A DNA stretch of 64,000 bases from Nocardia abscessus (GCF_015477775.1 NZ_JADLQO010000004.1:248001-312000); one strand, 5' to 3'; positions 1-8,347 are shown, counted from the stretch's first letter. Notes: generated by a model from the letters alone, not told the origin. Numbers and translations are program-made.

Positions 1-56
1 GGATCGCATGACCGGTCGGCAGGCGTGATCGCGATCGATCGGAAGGAGTGACTCGC

Positions 57-389
57 GTGGCACGCAAGACCACTTCCGACGACTCGGAGGATATGCGCTC
101 GGCATCGAGTGAATCATCGTCCCTTTCACCGACCAGAGCCGCCGCGACGGCGGTCGAACACCTCGTGGAGCTGACTTCCAAGCAGGTGGAGGGCGTGACG
201 TCGATGGAACCGACGGAGGACGGCTGGGCGGTGGAGATCGAGGTACTCGAGGACCGCCGGATTCCGTCGTCCGCGGACATCCTCGCGCTCTACGACGTCG
301 AGATCGATCTGGACGGTGACCTACTGGCCTACCGCCGAACCAGACGCTATGCCCGCGGCAGCACCGACATCGGAAGGGCTCGGCAATGA
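57..389 (+). CDS. gvpO: Gas vesicle protein GvpO
   Basis: 110-residue member of the GvpO family, an accessory protein needed for gas vesicle formation in actinobacteria and haloarchaea. The first 30 residues are Ser/Asp-rich and probably disordered. The family core follows: a helix (AVEHLVELTSKQVEGVTSM), then a strand-rich part with GWAVEIEVLEDRRIPSSADI and YRRTRRYARG. The frame is open from a GTG at 48, but the site GGAAGGAG at 41-48 abuts that codon and sits about eight bases before the GTG at 57, so 57 is the better start. It overlaps the next gene by ATGA. Upstream gvp genes are outside the window. Confidence 0.85.
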   Translation: MARKTTSDDSEDMRSASSESSSLSPTRAAATAVEHLVELTSKQVEGVTSMEPTEDGWAVEIEVLEDRRIPSSADILALYDVEIDLDGDLLAYRRTRRYARGSTDIGRARQ

Positions 390-796
390 CGGTCGTCGGC
401 GGCGGATCGTCCGCACCGCAGCCGTACGGAGGCGGCGGCGGCCATTCGTCGACGAACCTCGCCGACATCCTCGAGCGGGTGCTCGACAAGGGCCTGGTGA
501 TCGCGGGCGACATCCAGGTGAACCTGCTGGACATCGAACTGCTGACGATCAAGCTGCGATTGGTGATCGCATCCTTGGAGACGGCCAAAGCGGTGGGCAT
601 CGACTGGTGGGAGACCGACCCCTGGCTCAACAGCAAGGCCCGCACGCTGGAACGGCAGGATCGCGATCTCGAGCTCGAGAATCGGGAACTCCGCGACCGG
701 ATCGCCCAACTGGAAGCGGGGAGCGAACGCCGCCAACCCATCGAACGCCGCCAACCCATCGAACGCGGCCGCGCGCCGAAGGAAGAGCAATCGTGA
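386..796 (+). CDS. gvpJ: GvpA/GvpJ-family gas vesicle structural protein
   Basis: 136 residues. After a Gly-rich lead (about 1-20) comes the GvpA/J core, roughly 24-75, with LADILERVLDKGLVIAGD, LDIELLTIKLRLVIAS and GIDWWETDP. The AGDIQVNLLD wording and the extension after the core fit GvpJ better than the main shell protein GvpA. Residues about 80-136 are charged and coiled-coil-like (RDLELENRELRDRIAQLE) and end in a direct repeat of RRQPIE. The start overlaps gvpO by ATGA, and the end overlaps the next gene by GTGA, so translation is probably coupled. GvpJ proteins are thought to act at cone tips or in nucleating the shell; that role is inferred from the family. Confidence 0.8.
   Translation: MTVVGGGSSAPQPYGGGGGHSSTNLADILERVLDKGLVIAGDIQVNLLDIELLTIKLRLVIASLETAKAVGIDWWETDPWLNSKARTLERQDRDLELENRELRDRIAQLEAGSERRQPIERRQPIERGRAPKEEQS
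724..767 (+). repeat. 18-bp tandem duplication inside gvpJ
   Basis: The unit GAACGCCGCCAACCCATC occurs twice in a row and a third partial copy follows. It encodes RRQPIE twice without changing the frame, at the tail of the coiled-coil region. It looks like a slippage product. Confidence 0.85.
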
Positions 797-1587
797 CCGA
801 TGGTCTCGGAGTTTGGCTGTACGCGGTCACGTCCAGCCGAGGCGACGCGCAGGACTCGGGCGAGCTGACCGGGGTCGCCGGTGAGCCGGTGCGCTCGGTG
901 GTCTCGGACGATCTGACCGCGGTCGTCGGCTCGGTGCCGCTGGAGGTGTTCGGGGAGGAGCCGCTGCGGCGGAATCTGGAGGATCTCGACTGGCTGGAGG
1001 GGACGGCCAGGGCGCATGACGCCGTCGTGGCGGCCTTGGTGCGCCGAGGTCCGACCGTCCCGCTCCGGCTCGCCACCGTCTTCCGCGACGACGACCGGGT
1101 ACGCGACCTGCTCGATGAGCGTCGAGCGGACTTCACCGCCGCCCTGGCGCTGGTGAGCGGCCGCACCGAGTGGGGCGTGAAAGCGTACGGCGACCGTGCC
1201 GCACTCACCGCCGCCGTGGCAGAGGCCCGCGCCGCGGGCGAAGGCAACGCGAAAGGCGCGGGCGCGGCATACCTGGCCCGGCGACGCGCGCAACTGTCCG
1301 CACAGGAAACCGTGGAACGCGACGCGGCGGAGCGCGCCGAGGAGATCCACACCCGCCTGGTGCATCAGGCCGCGGCGGGACGACGTCAGACGCTGACCGA
1401 CCCGGCCCTCAGTGGCCGCCGGGACTGGATGGTGCTCAACGGCACCTACCTCGTGGACGACGACCGCACCGACGACTTCGCCGCGACAGTCACCGCGCTC
1501 AGCGCCGAATTCCCCGGCATCCGGCTCGAACTCACCGGCCCGTGGCCGCCGTATTCGTTCGCGGGCGTGGAACGGGAGCCGGCATGA
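793..1587 (+). CDS. gvpL: GvpL/GvpF family gas vesicle protein
   Basis: 264 residues. GvpF/L proteins are minor components that interact with GvpA and help assembly. Family marks are the opening strand GVWLYAVT, the segment VVGSVPLEVFGEEPLRRNL, RAHDAVVAALVRRGPTVPLRLATVF, the lone EWGVKAYGD, an Ala/Arg-rich helical arm, and the closing LELTGPWPPYSFAG. The frame is open far upstream, but the GTG at 793 overlaps the gvpJ stop as GTGA and begins exactly at the family N-terminus. It ends in an ATGA overlap with the next gene. GvpF and GvpL are hard to tell apart by eye; the position after a GvpJ-type gene favours GvpL. Confidence 0.82.
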   Translation: MTDGLGVWLYAVTSSRGDAQDSGELTGVAGEPVRSVVSDDLTAVVGSVPLEVFGEEPLRRNLEDLDWLEGTARAHDAVVAALVRRGPTVPLRLATVFRDDDRVRDLLDERRADFTAALALVSGRTEWGVKAYGDRAALTAAVAEARAAGEGNAKGAGAAYLARRRAQLSAQETVERDAAERAEEIHTRLVHQAAAGRRQTLTDPALSGRRDWMVLNGTYLVDDDRTDDFAATVTALSAEFPGIRLELTGPWPPYSFAGVEREPA

Positions 1588-1817
1588 GCCGGGTCGCCCA
1601 GCAGCACGTCGACGACGAGCGCCGCGTCGCGCTGGTGGACCTGCTGGACCGGGTGCTGGCCGGAGGCGTGGTGATCACCGGCGACATCAAACTCGCCATC
1701 GCGGACGTCGACCTGGTGCAGATCTCGTTGCGGGCGCTCATCTCCTCCATCAGCACCCTGTCCGCGCCACTCGGGCCCGCGACGAACCGCGCACCGGAGA
1801 CGCCCGGCGATGACTGA
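1584..1817 (+). CDS. gvpS: Small GvpA-fold protein, GvpS-like
   Basis: 77 residues with a compact GvpA/J/M-type core: ALVDLLDRVLAGGVVITGD followed by ADVDLVQISLRALISSIS. Actinobacterial clusters commonly carry such a gene, named gvpS, between gvpL and gvpK, and that is its place here. The ATG lies in an ATGA overlap with gvpL and the end overlaps gvpK by eight bases. The last 15 residues are Pro/Thr-rich. It is probably a minor shell or tip protein. The exact subfamily name rests on position as much as on sequence. Confidence 0.75.
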   Translation: MSRVAQQHVDDERRVALVDLLDRVLAGGVVITGDIKLAIADVDLVQISLRALISSISTLSAPLGPATNRAPETPGDD

Positions 1818-2109
1818 ATTCGGCGGCATACCCCCGCGCATCGACACCGACCCCGAATCCGTCGAGCGCGGGTTGGTCTCCCTCGTCCTCACCCTGGTGG
1901 AACTCCTCCGGCAACTGATGGAGCGCCAAGCACTCCGCCGTGTCGACGCGGGCGACCTCACCGACACCCAGATAGAACGCATCGGCACCACCTTGATGCT
2001 TCTCGAACAACGCATGGAGGAACTACGCGAGCACTTCGGCCTCACCCCCGAAGACCTCAACATCGACCTCGGTCCCCTCGGCACCCTCCTCCCCCGCGAC
2101 CCGTCTTGA
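1810..2109 (+). CDS. gvpK: Gas vesicle protein GvpK
   Basis: 99 residues, a typical length for GvpK. Recognised by RIDTDPESVERGLVSLVLTLVELLRQLMERQALRRVD, DLTDTQIERIGTTLMLLE and the C-terminal LREHFGLTPEDLNIDLGPLG. GvpK is a largely helical accessory factor required for vesicle assembly. It is the last recognisable gvp gene of the run, translationally coupled to the gene before it. The TVP38-type gene begins 113 bp later. Confidence 0.88.
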   Translation: MTEFGGIPPRIDTDPESVERGLVSLVLTLVELLRQLMERQALRRVDAGDLTDTQIERIGTTLMLLEQRMEELREHFGLTPEDLNIDLGPLGTLLPRDPS

Positions 2110-2222
2110 CCCACCGCGCGCTGTGGACCTCGGCTGACCGCCCACGGCCACCGGCCACGACGGCAGCATGGTGTCCGCCTCGAGTCGAGGGTGTGGTGAG
2201 CATGCGGAAGGATTGGCTCATC

Positions 2223-2957
2223 ATGACGGACAACGACGATTCCTTCCCGGCCGGCCGACGGTGGCACATCGTGCGGCTCGCGCTGTTCGCCGTGTTCCTG
2301 TTCGGGATGTTCTATCTCGTCGCCGTCACGCGGGTGATCGATATCGAGGCTGTGCGCAGCATGGTCGCGGCTACGGGGCCTGCTGCGCCTTTGGTCTATG
2401 TGGTGGTGTCGGCGGTCCTCGGAGCCATATTCGTGCCCGGCCCACTGCTGGCGGCTGGAAGCGGTCTGCTGTTCGGGCCGCTGGTCGGGACGTTCGTGAC
2501 GCTGGGTTCCGCGGTGGGTACGGCGATGATCAGCAGTTATCTCGGGCGGCGGGCGGGCCGCGAGAGTGCGCGGGGGTTGCTCGGCACGGAGCGCGCCGAG
2601 CGCATCGACGCACAGATCGAGCGGCGCGGCTTGTGGGCCGTCGTCGGGCAGCGCTTCCTGCCCGGCGTCTCGGATGCGCTCGCGTCGTATGTGTTCGGAG
2701 CGTTCGGAGTTCCGTTGTGGCAGATGGCCGTCGGCGCGTTCATCGGCTCGGCGCCGCGCGCATTCGTCTACACCGCGCTCGGCGCCTCGATCGGCGATCT
2801 GTCCGGCCCCCTGGCCTACACCGCGATCGCGGTGTGGTGCGCCACCGCCGTCATCGGAGCCTTCGCCGCACATCGTGGATATCGGAGCTGGCGCGGCCGC
2901 GGTGCACGTCTCGAACGGGAAGCGGCGCCGGATCCCGCCCCGGAGCCGGGCAGCTGA
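2223..2957 (+). CDS. TVP38/TMEM64 (DedA-like) membrane protein
   Basis: 244 residues with about five or six hydrophobic segments. The SNARE-associated/VTT core is visible: FVPGPLLAAGSGLLFGPLVGT, then SYLGRRAGRESARGLLG, RRGLWAVVGQRFLPGVSDAL and GSAPRAFVYTALGASIG. Family members are inner-membrane proteins linked to lipid scrambling or export; the substrate here is unknown. The frame opens at 2106 directly at the end of gvpK, but the first 39 codons look non-coding. ATGs at 2202 and 2223 are the candidates, and the latter has GGAAGG about 12 bases ahead. Same strand as the gvp genes, so it may be co-transcribed. Confidence 0.75.
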   Translation: MTDNDDSFPAGRRWHIVRLALFAVFLFGMFYLVAVTRVIDIEAVRSMVAATGPAAPLVYVVVSAVLGAIFVPGPLLAAGSGLLFGPLVGTFVTLGSAVGTAMISSYLGRRAGRESARGLLGTERAERIDAQIERRGLWAVVGQRFLPGVSDALASYVFGAFGVPLWQMAVGAFIGSAPRAFVYTALGASIGDLSGPLAYTAIAVWCATAVIGAFAAHRGYRSWRGRGARLEREAAPDPAPEPGS

Positions 2958-3068
2958 AACCCTATTCTCCGATCGTCGAGCACCGGCCTGGCGGGGACTT
3001 CCCGAGAGGTATTTACTGAGAGGAACGGCCGACTTCGCAGCGGCCGGCCGACGGCCTTCGAGGTATGT

Positions 3069-4349
3069 ATGCCGGTATGGCGACTACGCGAGTTCCGTGA
3101 CGATGATCTGGATCAGGCCATCCAGATCTGGGAGCAGAGCCGTGTGCCTACCGCGGACGAGCCGGTCTTCGCCCTGGCGGAGGTGACAGCGGCCGCGCGA
3201 GCGAAGCAGTCGGCGGTGGTGGCCGAGGTCGGCGACGAGATGGTCGGGATGGCGGTCGCCCAGATCCATGGCGAGCGGGCCTGGGTCCTGCTGGTGGCGC
3301 TGGCGTCGCGGTGGCGGGGACGCGGAATCGGCAGCGCACTGCTTGCCGAACTGGAGCGGCGACTGCGCTCGAGCGGCGTGCGGCGGATCTGCACGCTGGT
3401 CCCCGAGGGCGCCACCGGGTCGGTGGCGTTCGAGAATTCCGGATACTCGCGCCGGGCGGGCCTCGTCTACTACGAGCTGCTGGAACCGTTGGCCCCCGCG
3501 CAGTCCACTCTGCTGACCGAATTGGGCGGGCGACTGCTCCCTCGGGGACTGTGGCAGTCGATGGCCGGGATGGACCGAGAGAAAGAGATCATCGAACGCC
3601 GGGTCGTGTTACCTCTGTCGAATCCCGATGTGGCCGAGCGTTATCGGGTTCTGCCGCCCAAGAGCGTCATTCTCTTCGGACCACCGGGGACCGGCAAGAC
3701 CAGCTTCGCGAAAGCGGTCGCTTCCCGGCTCGGTTGGCCGTTCGTCGAATTGTTTCCGTCCCGCTTGGCCGCGGCGACGACCGGAGGGCTCGCGGCCTCG
3801 CTGCGCGAGGTATTCGCCGATCTGACCGAACTCGACGAACTACTGCTGTTCATCGATGAGGTGGAGGAGATCGCGGGCACGCGTTCGGGTACTGCGACCA
3901 GCCCTGCGCACGGAGTCACCAACGAACTGCTCAAGCTGATACCGACGTTCCGGGAGAACTACACCCGCCTGCTGATCTGCGCGACGAACTCGGTCCGCTC
4001 ATTGGACCCGGCATTCCTGCGCCCCGGTCGATTCGACTATGTGATCCCGATCGGCCCGCCGGACGAACCCGCGCGCAATGCGATCTGGCAACGTTATCTC
4101 GGCTCCGCCACCGAAACCATCGATGTCGACCGTTTGACATGCGCCACAGCGCAATTCACTCCCGCCGACATCGAGTACGCGGCCCGCGCGGGCGCACAGT
4201 CCGCGTTCGAACGCGCAATGCGCGACGACACACGCGAACCCGCGACGACCGAGGACTACCTGACCGCGGTCGCCAACACCCGCCCGACCCTGACACCCGA
4301 AATCCTCACCGCGTTCGAGCAGGACCAGCAGGACTACACCCGATTGTGA
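3069..4349 (+). CDS. GNAT acetyltransferase fused to AAA+ ATPase
   Basis: 426 residues with two domains. Residues 1-135 are a GNAT fold; the acetyl-CoA loop RGRGIG is at 83-88, preceded by the strand WVLLVALASRW. Residues about 165-400 are an FtsH/CDC48-type AAA+ module: Walker A GPPGTGKT at 204-211, Walker B LLLFIDEVEE at 258-267, sensor-1 Asn at 307 in ATN, and the arginine-finger segment RPGRF at 318-322. The hexamer arginine and both Walker motifs are intact, so it should hydrolyse ATP. Gas vesicle clusters of other organisms carry the AAA+ protein GvpN; this is not GvpN but sits just after the gvp genes. Its substrate is unknown. The start ATG at 3069 opens exactly at the GNAT fold. Confidence 0.82.
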   Translation: MPVWRLREFRDDDLDQAIQIWEQSRVPTADEPVFALAEVTAAARAKQSAVVAEVGDEMVGMAVAQIHGERAWVLLVALASRWRGRGIGSALLAELERRLRSSGVRRICTLVPEGATGSVAFENSGYSRRAGLVYYELLEPLAPAQSTLLTELGGRLLPRGLWQSMAGMDREKEIIERRVVLPLSNPDVAERYRVLPPKSVILFGPPGTGKTSFAKAVASRLGWPFVELFPSRLAAATTGGLAASLREVFADLTELDELLLFIDEVEEIAGTRSGTATSPAHGVTNELLKLIPTFRENYTRLLICATNSVRSLDPAFLRPGRFDYVIPIGPPDEPARNAIWQRYLGSATETIDVDRLTCATAQFTPADIEYAARAGAQSAFERAMRDDTREPATTEDYLTAVANTRPTLTPEILTAFEQDQQDYTRL

Positions 4350-4427
4350 GAAAGCGTGCACCCCAGATAGACAACGACCGGCCCGGAAGACGCGAGCGGT
4401 GCATGACCGCGTGTCGCGAGGGCCGAG

Positions 4428-4874
4428 CTACGCGCAGGGCGGGGCGGGTGCGTCGACGAACAGCGGCTGACCGGTGGGTGGGGCGTAGACCACGTCGAGG
4501 ACGAGCGGTTCGGTACCGAGGTTCAGGCCCACGTGCACGTTCCATTCGCCCGCCGGCTCGTAGATGAACTCGCCGGTGCGGTAGACCGGGGCGTCGCAGT
4601 CGGGGCCGGGGTGGGTGAGCGTGCCCGATCGGACGAAGCCGAAGACGGGGCCGACGTGGTAATGCCAGCCGGTGGACCCGCCGGGGCCGATCGTGATCTC
4701 GCGAACGACCAGATCGGTGCCCTCGACGAACGGAAGCAGGCCGGCGGGGATCTGAGCCTGCCCGAGAGTGACGGCGGTGATGTCGCTACCGGGCGTCGCG
4801 TCGGCGTGCGCCGCACTCACCAGCGCGCCGGCGACGACGACCGGCACTGCGGCGACGCGGAGAAAGAGCGTCAT
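4428..4874 (-). CDS. Secreted cupin-domain protein
   Basis: 148 residues. A signal peptide occupies about 1-25 (MTLFLRVAAVPVVVAGALVSAAHA, AHA cleavage site). The remainder is a single cupin barrel with GGSTGWHYHVGPVFGFVRSG, which gives the usual HxH metal ligands, and a second motif near GEFIYEPAGEWNVHVGLN. The two Cys residues, in PDCDAP and PPCA, could form a disulfide outside the cell. Small secreted cupins of this kind are common in mycolata; no substrate can be named. It converges with the GNAT-AAA+ gene and is divergent from the TetR gene. Confidence 0.75.
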   Translation of the reverse strand: MTLFLRVAAVPVVVAGALVSAAHADATPGSDITAVTLGQAQIPAGLLPFVEGTDLVVREITIGPGGSTGWHYHVGPVFGFVRSGTLTHPGPDCDAPVYRTGEFIYEPAGEWNVHVGLNLGTEPLVLDVVYAPPTGQPLFVDAPAPPCA

Positions 4875-4973
4875 CCTCGCAGCTTAGCCACGGGAGTGTG
4901 GCACCGGAACCTCGTTCCGCGCCCCTCTCGTCGCGCTGTCGCGGATGGCGTCGTGCCGCCGTGGCGAGTATCC

Positions 4974-5711
4974 GTGATCAGAGCACTGGATTACCGTACT
5001 TACGTGGCCCTGACGGACGAAGAGGATGCGGCGGCGAAGATCATCGACGCCGTGGTGTCGATGCTCGAGTCGGACGGCTACGACGCGGTCCAACTGCGGG
5101 CGGTGGCCCGGAAGGCGCATGTCTCCCTCGCCACGGTCTACAAGCGATATCCCACCCGCGACGACCTGATGGTCGCGGCGGTCGAGCGCTGGATGGCGAC
5201 CAACACCTATGCCACCCCTGTCCCGCCGATCGAAGGCGAGACGCTGGGCAATGGCCTGATGCGGTTGCTGCGGTACGTGTTCGAACCGTGGGAACGAAAT
5301 CCTCGAATGCTCGAGGCCTACTATCGCGTGCGATCCGGCCCCGGTGGCCGACGACTGGACGCCCAGGGCTTCGACGCCGTGCTGCCCGCCGCCGGGGCCT
5401 TGTTCACCGACGTCGATCCCGACTACACCGCGGACATCGCGCTCGTGCTGACCAACATGATCTACGCGCTGATCGGCCGCTTCGCGACCGCCGATCTCGA
5501 CATCGCCGAAATCCTGCCCGCCCTCGAGCGAACCGTCCTCAGGCTGACCGGGAACAACGAACCGCTGGCGGCTGCCGCCAGGCCAGCGCGGCCGGGTGGC
5601 ACGAGCTTTCCTTGGAGCGCTTCGCTCGTCTCCCCGTTCTCCCCCGGTCCCACCACAGGACCGGCACCGTCGCCGCATCCGTCGATCACAACGGATCACC
5701 CACCGCAGTAG
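4974..5711 (+). CDS. TetR-family transcriptional regulator
   Basis: 245 residues. The N-terminal helix-turn-helix is clear: AAAKIIDAVVSMLESDGYDAVQLRAVARKAHVSLATVYKRYPTRDDL, at about 18-65. The ligand domain (to about residue 205) resembles KstR-type repressors in its MLEAYYRVRSGPGGRRLDAQG segment, but that is only a resemblance. The last 40 residues are Pro/Ser-rich and come from DNA that looks like a short intergenic repeat (GAGCGCTTCGCTC near 5614), so the reading frame may have been extended at its end. The GTG at 4974 is the assumed start; a second GTG at 5004 is possible. Divergent from the cupin gene. Confidence 0.72.
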   Translation: MIRALDYRTYVALTDEEDAAAKIIDAVVSMLESDGYDAVQLRAVARKAHVSLATVYKRYPTRDDLMVAAVERWMATNTYATPVPPIEGETLGNGLMRLLRYVFEPWERNPRMLEAYYRVRSGPGGRRLDAQGFDAVLPAAGALFTDVDPDYTADIALVLTNMIYALIGRFATADLDIAEILPALERTVLRLTGNNEPLAAAARPARPGGTSFPWSASLVSPFSPGPTTGPAPSPHPSITTDHPPQ

Positions 5712-5913
5712 ATCAGTCCGGCCTCGGCCTGCCCCGGTAGTCATCCGACCCGCCCGGCTCGATGAACGCCGGACGACACCGGTCGCGGGCGAGAGGCGTT
5801 CGGACGACGCACATTCGGGCAAATGCCCCATATCGCGGCGAGTCCGGGGTATTCCCGCCTGCGGTGCGGTGTCGAGTTGCTCCGGCGCACCCGTCCGGTA
5901 CAGCATCGGCGGT

Positions 5914-7617
5914 ATGCCGTCCACACCGCTGAATCCAGCAGGCGACGTTCCCGACACCGGAATTCCCAGCCATCTCGCTGCCGATATGACCATCACCGAG
6001 CAGCACGAGTGGCATCGCGCCCACCTGCGCCGTCATCCGGTCTCGCGACGCAACATCCTGCGCGGCGCCGCGGCGGCCGCCGCCGTGGCCGCGATCGGCA
6101 CGGCGCCGTTCGGCAGGCGCGCCTACGCCGAAGAGGCACAGCTGGCGGTGGGTGGACGGCGCGTTGCCTTCGGTCCGGACGCGGCCAGCCAATTGCGTTT
6201 CGCGGCGCAGCTGTCGCGGCGTCCGGCGGGCGCCACGGTGTACCTCGACCACGGACCGACCCCGGCGTTGGGTGCGACGGTCGAGGCCGAAGTGCGCAAC
6301 CTGCTCACCCAATTGCCCACGGCCGACGGCGGCGTGCTCGCGGCCGAACAGTTCTACGTCCACGCCCCGGTGGACGGCTTGCCCGGCCGGGTGCCGCACT
6401 TCTACCGCTGGCGGACCTCCGACGGATTCGTCGGCGACATCCGTGCCGCCGCGCCCGCGATGCCCACCGCCCGACCCGCGGTTCTTCCGTTCCGCTTCAC
6501 CATGATGGGCGATCAGGGCACCGACGCGACCCCGGCGCTGCCGGAAGGCGTCGCTCCCGGCGACTACGACGACAAGTACTACAAGGCCGACGATGATCCG
6601 GCCGCGCCGCACGCGAGCAACGTGCTGCGCCAAATCGCCGCGTCCCGGCCCGATTTCCACATCCTGGCGGGCGACATCGCCTACGCCGACCCGTCCGGCG
6701 CGGGCAAGCCGGGACAGTTCGTCGGGCACGGAGCACGGCCCACGGGCGGGTTCGACAAGTACAACCCTTATGTCTGGGACGTCTACTTCAACGCCATCGA
6801 GCCCAGCGCCGCGCAGACGCCGTGGATGTTCGCCACCGGCAACCACGATATGGAGGCGACCTACGGCGACCACGGCTACGGCGGGCATCTGGCGCGGCTG
6901 GACTTCCCCGGCAACGGTCCGGCCGGCTGTCCGGCGGCGTACTCGTTCACCTATGGCAACGTCGCGGTGCTCTCCCTGGACGCGAACGACGTCTCCTACG
7001 AGATCCGCGCCAACACCGGCTATTCGGGTGGAGCGCAGACGAGTTGGGTGGAGCGCACCTTGGCCGCCTACCGCGCCGACCCCGACATCGACTTCATCGT
7101 CTGCTTCTTCCACCACTGCGCGTACTCGACCACCGAAGCGCACGCCAGCGACGGCGGCGTGCGGGACGCTTGGGTGGAGCTGTTCGACCGCTACCAGGTG
7201 GATCTGGTGCTGCAAGGCCACAATCACGTCTACGAGCGCACCGATCCGATCCGCGGCGGACAGGCGACCAAGGTCGCGGGCGACAACTCGATCGTCTACC
7301 CCGAGACCGACGGAACCGTCTACTACACCGTGGGCGGTGGCGGACGCCCGCGCTACGAGTTCCAGCCGGGATCGCGGGAAAGCTTCCGGGGCCACGAGTT
7401 ACCCGACACCTCGGTGCCGAACAGCTACGTATGGACGCCGGGCGGCGGCAAACAGGACGAAGCCGCGCCGTGGTCGCGGGTCCGCTTCCGGAACTATTCG
7501 TTCCTGCGCGTCGACGTCCGGCCGGGCGTCTTCGCCAGCGAGATGGACGTGGTCGCGGTCGACGAGTACGGCCGCGAATTCGACCGCGTGCTGTTCCGGC
7601 GGCAAGTCCGGCCCTGA
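5914..7617 (+). CDS. Tat-exported purple acid phosphatase-like metallophosphoesterase
   Basis: 567 residues. A twin-arginine signal is present (SRRNILRG at 44-51, then an Ala-rich stretch ending AYA at about 70-72). A purple acid phosphatase N-terminal domain is followed by the catalytic domain, with metal-ligand motifs in order: GDQGTD, GDIAYAD, GNHDME, FFHHCAYS and GHNHVYERT. These match the dinuclear Fe-metal site. The enzyme should hydrolyse phosphomonoesters outside the cytoplasmic membrane. The ATG at 5914 gives a 43-residue lead before the arginines; the ATG at 5986 would give a more usual 19 residues and may be the true start. Stop is 7 bp from the convergent TfoX-like gene. Confidence 0.85.
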   Translation: MPSTPLNPAGDVPDTGIPSHLAADMTITEQHEWHRAHLRRHPVSRRNILRGAAAAAAVAAIGTAPFGRRAYAEEAQLAVGGRRVAFGPDAASQLRFAAQLSRRPAGATVYLDHGPTPALGATVEAEVRNLLTQLPTADGGVLAAEQFYVHAPVDGLPGRVPHFYRWRTSDGFVGDIRAAAPAMPTARPAVLPFRFTMMGDQGTDATPALPEGVAPGDYDDKYYKADDDPAAPHASNVLRQIAASRPDFHILAGDIAYADPSGAGKPGQFVGHGARPTGGFDKYNPYVWDVYFNAIEPSAAQTPWMFATGNHDMEATYGDHGYGGHLARLDFPGNGPAGCPAAYSFTYGNVAVLSLDANDVSYEIRANTGYSGGAQTSWVERTLAAYRADPDIDFIVCFFHHCAYSTTEAHASDGGVRDAWVELFDRYQVDLVLQGHNHVYERTDPIRGGQATKVAGDNSIVYPETDGTVYYTVGGGGRPRYEFQPGSRESFRGHELPDTSVPNSYVWTPGGGKQDEAAPWSRVRFRNYSFLRVDVRPGVFASEMDVVAVDEYGREFDRVLFRRQVRP

Positions 7618-7624
7618 GCCGGGG

Positions 7625-7966
7625 CTACTTCTTCTTCTTCTTCTTTTTGGGTGGGAGGGTCCGGGCGTAGGCTACGCCGCGCTCGACCCATTCCCGCAGG
7701 ACCTCGTCGTCGTCGACCGCGGTGACCCGCAGCCAGCCGACCATCTCGCGCCCGCCCATGACCATGGGCTCCACTGCGTCACCGAGCAACCGCTCGCCCT
7801 CGTCGGGACCGACCCGCACCAGCAGACCGCCGTGGCCGCTCGCGGCGACCGCCATATTGCCGCCGATCAGGAAGGCGAGGCCGCCGAACATCTTCTGCTC
7901 GGTGAGCTCCGGGCCGGGCGCGATCAGTTCCCGGATCCGCTCGGCCAGCTCCTCGTCGTATGCCAT
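7625..7966 (-). CDS. TfoX N-terminal domain protein with poly-lysine tail
   Basis: 113 residues matching the TfoX/Sxy N-terminal domain: MAYDEELAERIRELI, then EQKMFGGLAFLIGGNMAVAASG, GLLVRVGP and MGGREMVGWLRV. In actinobacteria these are short stand-alone proteins of unknown function, unlike the competence regulator Sxy. The chain ends PPKKKKKKK, seven lysines made from a run of AAG/AAA codons, which could bind nucleic acid or be a slippage product. The start at 7966 begins at the family N-terminus; the longer open frame to 8155 has no domain. Confidence 0.78.
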   Translation of the reverse strand: MAYDEELAERIRELIAPGPELTEQKMFGGLAFLIGGNMAVAASGHGGLLVRVGPDEGERLLGDAVEPMVMGGREMVGWLRVTAVDDDEVLREWVERGVAYARTLPPKKKKKKK

Positions 7967-8347
7967 GGCGGCATTGTCCACCTCGGGTACGACAGTTCGG
8001 CGATTCCGCCGTCCCGACCGGCAACGTGTCCTTCTCCCGCTCGTCCGCGAGTACATGACGGCCGCGAACTGTGCGCACCCCGACGCGCGATCGACCGGCC
8101 GAGTGGCGGCGTCTAGCGAAAATTCCTGCACCACAGCTGGATTGATTCCGCCCATAGGTAGCGCGCGAGGTACGTACGTACACTCCCGAGCCCCCTGGAT
8201 GTCATTGGACGTTCAAGCGGATGTTTCCGTACCTGACTGTAATACAGGGCATGAGACGGGGGCCCGCATCGTCGATGCCTCTCGCGCGCAACCAGTTTCA
8301 GAGCTCGCAGTCGACTGCGCTCCCGAGACGGGAATAAGGACTCCTCC
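7967..8347. other. Intergenic region between divergent genes, no gene seen
   Basis: 381 bp separate the TfoX-like gene (minus) from the large membrane-protein gene (plus). No convincing coding frame is present. The part from about 8160 is less GC-rich, as expected of promoter DNA, with the self-complementary GTACGTACGTAC at about 8171-8182. No operator could be assigned. Confidence 0.5.

Noticed and set aside
316..792. Upstream extension of the gvpL frame
   Set aside because: The frame overlaps gvpO and gvpJ out of phase and has no family sequence; the GTG at 793 in a GTGA overlap begins the real protein.
7628..7650. TTCTTC...TTTTT run as a U-rich terminator
   Set aside because: It is the lysine-codon run at the end of the TfoX-like gene read on the other strand, and no stem precedes it.
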